From assembly GCF_000297395.2 (NCBI RefSeq), contig NZ_HF570108.1, positions 5,689,700-5,753,699 on the forward strand: 64,000 nt of DNA, read 5' to 3'. The notes below the pieces were generated by a model. The model did no database searches. It was not told the DNA's origin and saw only the letters and a program-made list of their open reading frames with translations. This stretch comes from Micromonospora lupini str. Lupac 08. GTDB taxonomy: Bacteria; Actinomycetota; Actinomycetes; Mycobacteriales; Micromonosporaceae. The position numbers were made by a program, and so were the translations under genes. This document shows positions 17,919 through 25,637 of this stretch, piece by piece (the first letter of the stretch is position 1; every line of letters starts with the position of its first letter).

Positions 17919-18194
17919 CTCCGCCACGTGTCCTGAGGGTCGCTACAGACCGAGGAGGTGCCGTGCTGCGGGGAGACGACGGCGCGCTGCCGGGCAGTAC
18001 CGCACAGGCACTCAAGATGGCAGGTGACCCTGCTGACCCCGTCCCCCAGCGAGTGTCTCCATTGGTGGCGACCAGGCCGGTCGGGCAGGCAGGTTCGCGC
18101 CCGAAGTAAGCAGCTCGGGGTACCGTCTGTGGTGGCGGCCCGCCGGTGTAGAGGCCGGCAGGGCCGCTGCCCAGTCCTCTACCTGGGAGCGGAC

Positions 18195-19391
18195 ATGACC
18201 GAACCAGCGACCTTCGGCACCCGCCTACGCGCCCACCGCGAACGAGCCGGAAAGACCCGCGCCGTCCTCGGTGGTCTGGTCGGCCGCAGCGCCGACTGGG
18301 TCGAGGCCCTGGAGTCCGGCCGGCTTCTCACCCCGCGGCTGCCGATGCTGCTGCGCCTGGCCGAGGTCCTCGACATCGCGGACCTGGCCGAGCTGACCGG
18401 CGACCAGTCGCTGCCGGTCGCGTCCGTGACCCGAGCCGGGCACCCGGCCGTCGACAGTGTCGCCGCCGCCATGCAGCGCACCACTGTCACCGCCGGCGAA
18501 CCGACGCCCGTTGACGTCCTGCGCGGCCTGGTCGACCAGGCGTGGACGCTGTGGCACCGGTCCAGCACCGAACGGACCGCCGTCGCCGCGGTGTTGCCAG
18601 GGCTTCTCGACGACGCTCGCCGCTCGGCGAGACGACTCGACGGCATCGACCGGCGGGCCGCCCTGGCCGAGCTGGCGCGCGTCTACCACCTGGCGCAGCT
18701 GTACGTCGCTCACCAGCCGTACCCGGAGCTGGTGTGGCTGGCCGCCGACCGGGCCATGAGCGCCGCGCAGGACGCCGACGATCCGAACGCGATCGCCGCC
18801 GCAGCGTGGTACTACGCGCACGTCTACCGCTCTGCGAACCAGGTCGACGCGGCCGAGCTGGTGCTGGTCGACGCCGAGCAGCTCGTCGACCGGGAGGCGG
18901 GCGCCGAGCAGTACGCACGGTGGGCGCAGCTTCAACTGGGGCGCTCGCTCGGGCACGCGAAGGCCGGCAGGGACGGGCAGGCATGGCGGGCCTGGGACGC
19001 CGCCGACGCCGCAGCCGACCGCCTCGGTGCCGACTACGCCCACCCCTGGCTGATGTTCGGCCCCGCTGCCTGCGCGGCGTACGCGGTGACGCTGGAGACT
19101 GACCTGTGCCGCGCTGGGGAAGCCGTGCGGCGTGCCGACTCGACGAACTACACCGCGCTGCCGTCGCGTACCCGCCGTGCTGGTCACCTGATCGAGGCCG
19201 CCCGGGCGCACCTGCTGCGCCGTGAGGAAGTCGCGGCCGTGCACCTGCTCGGCCGGGCTCTGCGGGAGAGCGTCGACACGGTCCGGCACAACCCGTACTC
19301 CCGGACTGCTGCGTTGGAGCTGTCGTCGCGGCCGGGGACCGTAGGCGAGGACGCGCGGGACTTGGCACTCGCCATCGGCGTGGAGGGGTAA
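18195..19391 (+). CDS. XRE-family helix-turn-helix regulator with TPR-like C-terminal domain
   Basis: 398 residues from ATG 18195 preceded by GGGAGC. The N-terminal HTH_XRE domain (about 7-65) reads FGTRLRAHRERAGKTRAVLG ... SADWVEALESGRLL. The rest is helical with TPR-like Ala-rich repeats, as in actinobacterial regulators that sense peptides or act with small partner proteins. It heads a run of small overlapping genes (19525-20202). A hairpin follows the stop by eight bases. Confidence 0.85.
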   Translation: MTEPATFGTRLRAHRERAGKTRAVLGGLVGRSADWVEALESGRLLTPRLPMLLRLAEVLDIADLAELTGDQSLPVASVTRAGHPAVDSVAAAMQRTTVTAGEPTPVDVLRGLVDQAWTLWHRSSTERTAVAAVLPGLLDDARRSARRLDGIDRRAALAELARVYHLAQLYVAHQPYPELVWLAADRAMSAAQDADDPNAIAAAAWYYAHVYRSANQVDAAELVLVDAEQLVDREAGAEQYARWAQLQLGRSLGHAKAGRDGQAWRAWDAADAAADRLGADYAHPWLMFGPAACAAYAVTLETDLCRAGEAVRRADSTNYTALPSRTRRAGHLIEAARAHLLRREEVAAVHLLGRALRESVDTVRHNPYSRTAALELSSRPGTVGEDARDLALAIGVEG

Positions 19392-19398
19392 CCGTGCC

Positions 19399-19419
19399 AC
19401 GGGGACAGGCTGTCCCCGT
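19399..19419 (+). terminator. Short perfect hairpin after XRE gene
   Basis: ACGGGGACA (19399-19407) and TGTCCCCGT (19411-19419) form a 9-bp stem with a 3-base loop, eight bases past the stop. There is no T-tract, so it may be a pause or attenuation site rather than a full terminator. Confidence 0.5.
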
Positions 19420-19524
19420 CGCAGTCTGTGTGCGTACGTACCGTCCTGGTCACTGAGCCGGGCGCGGACCGACCGCAGCGCCGCCGCGAGCATCGCCGCG
19501 CCCCCGGACCGGGGAGGCGACATC

Positions 19525-19707
19525 GTGCACATCGTCCTCAGGAAGCTGCGCCGATGGCTGGACGGCGAGCCGGCCCCGCTGCCGCCCGTGCCTCCCGGCA
19601 CGGGCCAGCGCATCCAGACTCGCGAGCAGGAAGCGGCCAAGGCGCGGATCCTCGCGCAGGCCCACCACCGCGCCGGCGGCCGCCACGACGTCGGGTCGGC
19701 CCGATGA
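19525..19707 (+). CDS. Small basic hypothetical protein
   Basis: 60 residues from GTG 19525 with GGGGAGG seven bases upstream. It is Arg/Lys/Gln-rich with a Pro-rich centre (EPAPLPPVPPGTG) and a helical C-terminus. No family recognised. Its TGA overlaps the ATG of the next gene (ATGA at 19704-19707), so the small genes after the XRE regulator form a coupled set. Confidence 0.6.
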   Translation: MHIVLRKLRRWLDGEPAPLPPVPPGTGQRIQTREQEAAKARILAQAHHRAGGRHDVGSAR

Positions 19708-19969
19708 CCGCACGGATGTACCCGCCGGCCGGCGTCCGGGTGTCGGTGCGGCCCACCGAGTGGCAGCCCAGCCCCGGCATCGAGGGCCAGACGTACCACG
19801 ACATCGTCATCGTGTCCGTCCACGACTCTTCGACCCGCGGTTCGCCTGGGTGTACGGGCACGGCCCGGACTGCTCGTGGGAGTCGTCGGACTGCACGGCC
19901 GCTTTCTGCTTCGAGGTACTGGTAAGCGTCGACATCCTGGCCGCCGCGGCGGCCAGGGACCGGCCGTGA
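19704..19969 (+). pseudogene. Small gene broken by a single-base frameshift near 19827
   Basis: From ATG 19704 the frame encodes MTARMYPPAGVRVSVRP and continues sensibly to about base 19826 (IVIVSVHD), then turns into Arg/Ser-rich nonsense ending at TAA 19925. In the frame one base away the sequence becomes protein-like (FDPRFAWVYGHGPDCSWESS, then an Ala-rich end) and stops at TGA 19967-19969, which overlaps the next GTG exactly as the upstream junction does. The natural reading is one about 88-residue gene with one base lost near 19827. It could be a real mutation or a sequencing error. Confidence 0.65.
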
Positions 19970-20202
19970 CCGCCCAGACGCTGACCGAGCTGGCCGTGAA
20001 CGGCCGGGCGCTGGCCCTGCCGGCGGCGCGGTGGCGGCGAACCATGCGCGAGCACCAGGGCGTCGACGGCCGCTGCCCGGTCTGCCGCACCCGGGCGTGG
20101 TGCCGGGAGTGGGCGGACGCGTTCGGACAGCTCGTCGCACACGATCTGCTCCTGCCGAGAACAGGAGTGCGCGGCAACGACCTCGATGGTTGGATCGCTG
20201 AG
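19966..20202 (+). CDS. Small CxxC protein, now open-ended and in frame with proline iminopeptidase
   Basis: From GTG 19966 (overlapping the previous TGA as GTGA) the frame encodes a basic helical protein with VDGRCPVCRTRAWCREWADA, a possible zinc site (three Cys and nearby acidic residues). No stop codon follows: the frame runs straight on into the iminopeptidase at ATG 20203. The recognisable small protein ends near residue 66 (about 20163), so its own 3' end has probably been lost. The translated product may be a fused 397-residue protein (19966-21159) or two proteins by internal start. Confidence 0.5.
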
Positions 20203-21159
20203 ATGCCCCGCCTGTATCCCGAGATCGAACCCTTCGCGCACGGCATGCTCGACGTCGGGGACGGCCACCTCGTCTACTGGGAGAGCTGCGGCAACCCACT
20301 CGGAAAACCAGCCCTGGTGTTGCACGGTGGCCCCGGCTCCGGCGCCGGGGCCTTCTGGCGGCGGTTCTTCGACCCGGCCGTCTATCGGGTGGTCCTGTTC
20401 GATCAGCGGGGGTGCGGACGCAGCACACCGGACGCGGGCGACGTGCGCACGGACCTGTCGACCAACACCATGCCGCATCTTCTGGCCGACATCGAGAAGC
20501 TGCGCACGCACCTGAGCATCGACCGGTGGTTACTGCTCGGCGGATCGTGGGGCAGCGCCCTCGGCCTCGGCTACGCCGAGCGGCACCCCGACCGGGTCAC
20601 GGAGATCGTGCTGTTCAGCGTCGTCACCAGCACACCGGCGGAGCACAGGTGGATCACCCGCGACCTCGGACGGATCTTCCCCGAACAATGGGAGAGGTTC
20701 CGGGACGCGGTGCCGGCGGCCGAACGCGACGGCAATCTGCCCGCCGCCTACGCCCGGCTGCTGGCCGATCCTGACGAGGGCGTACGGGACCGGGCGGCGC
20801 GCAACTGGTGTGCCTGGGAGGACGCACTCGTCTCGAACCTGCCCGGCAGTCGACCTGACCCTCGATACGAGGACCGGGCGTTCCGGATGACCTTCGCGCG
20901 TCTCGTCACCCACTACTGGGCGCACGACGGTTGGTTCGCCGACGGCGAGTTGATGGCTGGTGCTCACCGGCTCGCCGGCATTCCCAGCGTTCTCGTACAC
21001 GGCCGGCTCGACCTCGGGAGCCCGGTCGACATCCCCTGGCAGCTGTCCAAGGTGTGGCCCGAGGCACGGTTGGAGCTGATCGCCGAGGCTGGCCACGGCG
21101 CCGGGCGCGGCGTCGGCGACGCGGTCATCGACGCCTTGGACCGCTTCGCGGTCTCCTAG
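20203..21159 (+). CDS. pip: Proline iminopeptidase (S33 alpha/beta hydrolase)
   Basis: From ATG 20203 the product is 318 residues, matching the usual length of this family, and begins MPRLYPEIEPFAHGMLDVGDG as family members do. Visible motifs: HGGPGSG oxyanion region, DQRGCGRSTP signature, GGSWGS nucleophile elbow, Asp in VLVHGRLDLGSP and His in AEAGHG. It removes N-terminal proline from peptides in the cytosol. The start is uncertain because the frame is continuous with the upstream small gene and no good ribosome site precedes ATG 20203. Confidence 0.85.
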   Translation: MPRLYPEIEPFAHGMLDVGDGHLVYWESCGNPLGKPALVLHGGPGSGAGAFWRRFFDPAVYRVVLFDQRGCGRSTPDAGDVRTDLSTNTMPHLLADIEKLRTHLSIDRWLLLGGSWGSALGLGYAERHPDRVTEIVLFSVVTSTPAEHRWITRDLGRIFPEQWERFRDAVPAAERDGNLPAAYARLLADPDEGVRDRAARNWCAWEDALVSNLPGSRPDPRYEDRAFRMTFARLVTHYWAHDGWFADGELMAGAHRLAGIPSVLVHGRLDLGSPVDIPWQLSKVWPEARLELIAEAGHGAGRGVGDAVIDALDRFAVS

Positions 21160-21509
21160 ACGAGTAGCTCCTGACTCCGAGACGGGGCTGGGGTCGCGGC
21201 GAAGGGCGCTGGTCATCCGCTGTGGCTGTCCGCCGTGTCGATGTGCTGGTGAGCGATACACCTCAGAGGTATGAATATGACTCTGAGGTATACCGCTTAC
21301 GAGCGCGTCCGCCCCCACGGAGGTGACCGACGGTCACCGCTTACCGCATCGGCCGGCTCACGCTCGTACCGGTGCAGCGCCGGACAGGATCGCGAAGCTC
21401 CGCGCCGGGACCGGGCTGATCAGGGAAAACTCGATCCACGAGCTGCGGGCAACCCATCGCCGTCGGGGCGGGCGGCCCCGTCAGGCAGATCGGCCGGAGC
21501 GGCAGTCAT
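21160..21509. other. Intergenic region with palindromes, possible decayed gene
   Basis: 350 bases between convergent genes. Apart from the palindrome cluster at 21256-21294, the stretch 21323-21500 has short frames reading like scrambled coding DNA but no intact gene. It may be the remnant of a small gene. Confidence 0.4.
21256..21294. promoter_or_regulatory. Clustered palindromes, probable operator
   Basis: ACCTCAGAGGT (21260-21270) and GGTATACC (21287-21294) are perfect palindromes, and together they form a larger inverted repeat CCTCAGAG-N12-CTCTGAGG (21261-21288). Such nested symmetry near AT-rich DNA suggests a regulator binding site, but both neighbouring genes converge on it, so the promoter it serves is not evident. 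Confidence 0.45.
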
Positions 21510-22775
21510 TTAGCCAGACAACAGCAACCCGTCCACCTGTCGTCGGACCAAGGCCATCGTCAATGACCCCGCGAGGAGGAACAGCACGCCGAGAAGAATC
21601 CAACCGGGCCAACCGTGTTCAAGCGCGGTCGCCGTCACGACCAGCGGCGCGAGCATCGAGCCCAGTGCCGCTCCGGTCTGGCTGACACCCTGGTACGCGC
21701 CGACGTTGGCCGGGTCGGCAAGCTCGAACGCGAGCGTCCAACTGCCTGCCTCGGACAGGATCTCGGCGAGGCTGTGCGCCACGGTCGCGAGCGTCAGCAT
21801 CACCACGACGACAGTGATCGCGCCGTGGGCGGACAGGGCGTACAGGCCACAGGCCAGCGCGAGCAAGGTACCGGCCCCGGCGACCGCGCGGCCGGCCGAG
21901 CGGATGGTTCTCGCTCCGCGTGCCGCCCAGACCTGAAGCAGGGACACGATGACCGTGTTCAATGCCAGCAGCGCCGCGATGGTCGCCGGGGGTGCCTTCG
22001 TCGAGCCGGCGACCCAGAGTGGTACCCCCACCGTGAGCATGCCAACTTGCATGCTCATGACAGCGTAGAGGCCAGTGACGGCCAGATAGGTCCGGTCGCG
22101 CAGTGGTGATTGGCGTACGCCGGCCGCCCGAGACCCGTCGGTCGCGGTGAGCTCGGCGCCGCGGTCCATCCGGCGCAGCAAGAATGCGGAGACGAACAGC
22201 AGTGCTCCGGTGGCGAGCATCGCCAGCAGATATGCCAGTTTCGTGTCGAGCACGAGGGCGACGGCCGCCAGCGCGGTTCCCACGCCGATGAAGGCGTTGG
22301 TGACCACCCGCAGGCGGGCGCGCATCTCCACGCGGTCCGGACCGGTGAACGACTCGGCGATCATCGTCGTCAGGGCGGTGCGCTGCATGGCCTGTTGTCC
22401 GACGGCGGCACAGGCGACGACAACGAACGCGGCCGGGGTGTGGACCAGGAGGTAGGCCACCAGCGCCAGGCCCTGGCCGGCGGTCGTGGCGAGCAGCACC
22501 CGGCGCGCGCCGACGACACGGGCCAAGTAGCCCGCAGCCAACGCAGCGGCGACGGCGACCGCCCCGGCGATCGTCAACCCGAGCCCGACCGTGGTCGCGG
22601 CGAAGCCGGCGACGTGTGTGAAGAACAGCACGCTGACGCTGTAAAAGACGCCCTTGGAAAGCGAGCTGGTCATGGTGGCCCAGGTCAGCGCCCGGGCGAC
22701 GGGATCGTCCGGACGCAGGTACCGCCGAACCCAGCCGGCCGCCGCTGACCGGTGGCGTTCTGTCACAAGATGCAT
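21510..22775 (-). CDS. Major facilitator superfamily transporter
   Basis: 421 residues from ATG 22775 with about 12 hydrophobic segments, e.g. VFYSVSVLFFTHVAGF, GLGLTIAGAVAVAAALAAGY, VVACAAVGQ, GALLFVSAFLL. Loop 2-3 has GARRVLLATTAGQG, a weak MFS motif A. Likely a proton-driven exporter in the cytoplasmic membrane. It is divergent from an ArsR-type regulator 57 bases away, a common drug-efflux arrangement; substrate unknown. Confidence 0.85.
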   Translation of the reverse strand: MHLVTERHRSAAAGWVRRYLRPDDPVARALTWATMTSSLSKGVFYSVSVLFFTHVAGFAATTVGLGLTIAGAVAVAAALAAGYLARVVGARRVLLATTAGQGLALVAYLLVHTPAAFVVVACAAVGQQAMQRTALTTMIAESFTGPDRVEMRARLRVVTNAFIGVGTALAAVALVLDTKLAYLLAMLATGALLFVSAFLLRRMDRGAELTATDGSRAAGVRQSPLRDRTYLAVTGLYAVMSMQVGMLTVGVPLWVAGSTKAPPATIAALLALNTVIVSLLQVWAARGARTIRSAGRAVAGAGTLLALACGLYALSAHGAITVVVVMLTLATVAHSLAEILSEAGSWTLAFELADPANVGAYQGVSQTGAALGSMLAPLVVTATALEHGWPGWILLGVLFLLAGSLTMALVRRQVDGLLLSG

Positions 22776-22832
22776 GCCGTCAGTTGTCGCAGCGTACCGA
22801 CCGACCACGCCAACGATGTAGCCTTCTGCTTC

Positions 22833-23804
22833 ATGGTCCGGTACGAGCTGCTCGGCATGGATGTGGCCGATCTCCGGTTCGCGGTGTCCCCGCTCAACGA
22901 GGCGGTGCTGTCCCTGCGGGCTTGGCGCGATCCAGGACGATTTCCGCTTCAGTTGCGCTGGCTACACGTGCTCGAAGACGTGCGCGGCAGCCTCGACGAG
23001 GCCATGCTGCTCGCATTGACGGACGTCCGGCTGTGGACACCCGATTTTCTCAACCCGCGTCCGCACTCACCGCTGACCCGCTTCGACGACGAACTCGCGA
23101 AACTGGCCAGTACCGACCCGACGGTCATCGAACGAGACCTGCGAGCGGTGCACGGCGCGACGCCACTTCCCGAACCACTGCAGGGTTCCGCCGCAGAGGT
23201 GCTCAATCGGATCATCGATGCACTCGCCAGGTACTGGCGGTTCTGCTTCGAGCCGCACTGGCCACGGATGCGGGCGATCCTCGAAGGCGACGTCACGTTC
23301 CGAGGACGACAAATCGCCCAGCGGGGTCTCGCCACGATGCTCAGCGGATTGTCGGACACGGTGCGGCTCGTCGGAAACGTGGTAGAGGTACGGCTGCGTT
23401 CGAAGCTCGACTACGCGCGACCGGCCAATGGCGGGCTGACCCTGGTGCCGAGCCTGTGGACCACCAACGCCTCGACACCCATCTCGGCCGACGAGCCACC
23501 GATGATCCTCTATTCGGCGCTTGGCGCGGCGACCCTGTGGGAGCCGCAGGCCCTTCCCGCACCGGACGGTCTCGTGGGACTTCTGGGCACCACTCGGGCC
23601 GGTCTGCTCAGCCATCTCGACACGCCCGCCTCCTCCACCGAGTTGGCCGCCCGCCTCGGCGTCACCCCGACAGCGGTCAATCAGCACCTTCGAGCATTGC
23701 GCGCGGGCGGACTGCTGGTCGGCACCCGACACGGCCGATCGGTGCTCTATCGCCGCTCCGACCTCGGCGACATGTTGGTTGCCTCGGCCGCTCCGCATTC
23801 GTGA
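22833..23804 (+). CDS. ArsR/SmtB-type regulator with large N-terminal domain
   Basis: 323 residues from ATG 22833. The first about 240 residues (RYELLGMDVADLRFAVSPLN, then PLLxLR-like helices) match the N-terminal domain seen in actinobacterial ArsR-family proteins of the DUF5937 type; the last about 80 hold a winged HTH (SSTELAARLGVTPTAVNQHL, LRAGGLLVGTRHGRSVLYRR). No metal-binding Cys cluster is visible. Probably represses the divergent MFS gene. An in-frame upstream ATG (22752) exists but lies inside the intergenic promoter region. Its 3' end abuts the truncated DCC gene. Confidence 0.83.
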   Translation: MVRYELLGMDVADLRFAVSPLNEAVLSLRAWRDPGRFPLQLRWLHVLEDVRGSLDEAMLLALTDVRLWTPDFLNPRPHSPLTRFDDELAKLASTDPTVIERDLRAVHGATPLPEPLQGSAAEVLNRIIDALARYWRFCFEPHWPRMRAILEGDVTFRGRQIAQRGLATMLSGLSDTVRLVGNVVEVRLRSKLDYARPANGGLTLVPSLWTTNASTPISADEPPMILYSALGAATLWEPQALPAPDGLVGLLGTTRAGLLSHLDTPASSTELAARLGVTPTAVNQHLRALRAGGLLVGTRHGRSVLYRRSDLGDMLVASAAPHS

Positions 23805-23810
23805 GGCGTA

Positions 23811-24110
23811 GACGCCCACGTTTCGCCGGTCACCGTCGATCAGCACGACCTCGGTCCGGACCCGGGCGACAGGAATGTTCAGCGCGGCGAGATCGGCCCG
23901 CTGCCACGGCACCGCCCGCACCGGCGGATGCGCCAGCCGCATCAGGTGCGTCACCGACCAGGCACAGAAGCCGCAGTCGCCGTCATACAGCAACGTCCGC
24001 ACGGTCTCGTCGCGGCGGGCCTGCCGGGCGTCGGCCGGTTGGGCGGCCGGTGGAGGCGGTTGCGGTGCCGGCCGCGTGGACCAGGCCCGGAAAAGCCAAC
24101 CAGAATGCAT
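23811..24110 (-). pseudogene. Truncated DCC-family thiol-disulfide oxidoreductase
   Basis: The N-terminal part of a DUF393/DCC protein is clear: TLLYDGDCGFCAWSVTHLM with the DxxCxxC motif, then VRAVPWQRADLAAL and VVLIDGDRRNVG. After about residue 100 (base 23811) similarity ends, and the frame merely continues antisense through the ArsR gene. The C-terminal about 40 residues are therefore missing. The likely true start is GTG 24002. DCC proteins often accompany HTTM/SdpB-like membrane proteins, and one lies 1.5 kb upstream in the same direction, so this is probably a remnant of the Sdp locus. Confidence 0.65.
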
Positions 24111-24549
24111 GGAGTCCCTCTCGCCGGACTATCGGAGGGCCCGGCCGTGAATGGCGCATCAGCAAGGCTCTGACGCCCGGATGAATAGCATCGATTCAAC
24201 GCGCCGACGTCGATGCACAATATGAATTCGAAGTGTCGTGCGGCGGCGTGTCCTAAACCGGCCAGCGATGCATGGCGACACGCACATGCAGGTGACGAGA
24301 TGTCTGCGTCGGCTTAATGGATGATCATGCGAGCCGCCGCCATGATCGCCTTGCTGGGCGTTGGGGTCGCTGATAGCCTGCGCTCCAGCATGATTGAGCC
24401 CGAACGGGGACGGGATGCCTGATATGTTCTCGCGAGATCCTGGCGATCCGCCGCAATTCGAGGCGGCGAATGTAAATGAAGTTGAGAGAGTGGCTGCGAA
24501 AGAATTACCACGGCGACTTCGTGGCGTGTTCTGCGGATGCCGCGAGGTG
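24111..24549. other. Non-coding, lower-GC stretch
   Basis: About 440 bases markedly richer in A/T than the neighbours (e.g. 24181-24240). An open frame from 24394 leads into the LuxR gene but its first about 50 codons look non-coding. No other gene is visible. Composition suggests foreign or decayed DNA. Confidence 0.45.
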
Positions 24550-25122
24550 ATGGTGATGGCGGCGAGCGCTTTGCTGCCAACTTTCGTGACCGCGATGGAC
24601 GGGCCTGCGGCGCCGACCGGCCACCCCCCGGCCATGCGGCTGCTCACCGAGGCGCTGCCGGGACGGGCGGCACCTCAGCAGCCAGCATTCGCTGACCTGC
24701 AACTGCCGATCTCGCCCGAGAGCGCCATGCGCAGGGTGCAGTCGGTGCCGTTGTCTCTCTTCATCGCCGACCATCGGCTCGCCGTGGTCGCCGCCCCAGT
24801 GCCCGATCAGCCCGGACTGATGATCCGGGCGCCCGGTCACGTGTCGGCGATGGCCGACCTGTTCGAGTGGATCTGGCACCGGGTGCCGGAGCCGGTTGCC
24901 GACCTCGATGCGCTGGACCGACGGCGCACAGCCGTCCTGGCCGGCCTGGCCGAAGGGCTCACCGACGCGGCCGTCGCCAACCGGCTGCGACTGACCGAGC
25001 GCACTGTGCGCCGTGACGTCAGCGCACTGATGCACCGGGCCGGTGTGGCCAGCCGGTTTCAACTGGGTGCCCACGCCCAGTCGCTGGGCTGGCTCGGCGG
25101 TGCACCTCCCGGCGGGGGCTGA
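24550..25122 (+). CDS. LuxR-type regulator, probably N-terminally truncated
   Basis: About 190 residues from ATG 24550 (ATG 24556 close by). The C-terminal LuxR HTH (TAVLAGLAEGLTDAAVANRL, RLTERTVRRDVSALMHRAGV) is intact. The preceding part, with VPLSLFIADHRLAVVAAP and APGHVSAMADLFEWIW, matches the second half of actinobacterial regulators that carry an extra N-terminal winged-helix domain and total about 300 residues or more. That N-terminal domain is absent, replaced by the low-GC stretch upstream, so this may be a pseudogene or a shortened but functional DNA-binding protein. Confidence 0.6.
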   Translation: MVMAASALLPTFVTAMDGPAAPTGHPPAMRLLTEALPGRAAPQQPAFADLQLPISPESAMRRVQSVPLSLFIADHRLAVVAAPVPDQPGLMIRAPGHVSAMADLFEWIWHRVPEPVADLDALDRRRTAVLAGLAEGLTDAAVANRLRLTERTVRRDVSALMHRAGVASRFQLGAHAQSLGWLGGAPPGGG

Positions 25123-25142
25123 CCGAGGTGGCGGCACCGGCT

Positions 25143-25526
25143 TCATGCCTCTGCCGGGGCGCCGTCGAGCAGTCCCCGCCATCGGCGCAGGATCTCGCCG
25201 CGAGAGACGCCGACAGCGATGGCCTCCGCGGCCAGTGTCGCGCACCGGCGGTCCCATTCGGCGAACCACTCGTCCGGCGGCCCGAGCGGATCCGGTCGCC
25301 GGACGAGGGCTCGGCCGCGTGGTGTCATCTCCACGATGCCTCGCACCCGCAGCAGCTCATATGCCTTGTGAACGGTGTGATAGTTGACCGAGAGGTCGCG
25401 GGCCAACTGGCGGGTGGACGGCAGTGGTGATCCGATCGGGAACTCGTCGGTGTTCACCGCGTGCATGACCTGTCGGTAGATCTGCAGGTAGATCGGTTCG
25501 CCGGCCGGTTCGACGGTCACGATCAT
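25143..25526 (-). CDS. GntR-family regulator, YtrA-like
   Basis: 127 residues from ATG 25526 with GAGGAGG five bases upstream. The N-terminal winged HTH (EPIYLQIYRQVMHAV, SPLPSTRQLARDLSVNYHTV, ARALVRRPD region) is followed by only about 50 residues of helix, as in the short YtrA subgroup, whose members usually control ABC or membrane-protein genes. The operator 25541-25563 lies just upstream, so autoregulation is expected. The same operator precedes the DUF1648 gene at 28.3 kb. Convergent with the LuxR gene. Confidence 0.9.
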   Translation of the reverse strand: MIVTVEPAGEPIYLQIYRQVMHAVNTDEFPIGSPLPSTRQLARDLSVNYHTVHKAYELLRVRGIVEMTPRGRALVRRPDPLGPPDEWFAEWDRRCATLAAEAIAVGVSRGEILRRWRGLLDGAPAEA

Positions 25527-25540
25527 CGCAGCCTCCTCAT

Positions 25541-25563
25541 CTGTTCTATTCATCATAGAACAG
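25541..25563. promoter_or_regulatory. Operator of the GntR regulator (site 1)
   Basis: Perfect inverted repeat CTGTTCTA-N7-TAGAACAG, 15 bases upstream of the regulator's start codon and between it and sdpB. An almost identical site occurs at 28254-28275. Confidence 0.75.
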
Positions 25564-25637
25564 CACCGGCCATCGGCCAAGCGGTCGGTGGCAGCGGCAG
25601 CCTGGAGGATGGCGTCCGCCACCACATCGCTCGATGG

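Noticed and set aside
21271..21685. Possible small genes after the palindromes
   Set aside because: Frames disagree with each other, no ribosome site with good spacing and no family pattern; at most a remnant.
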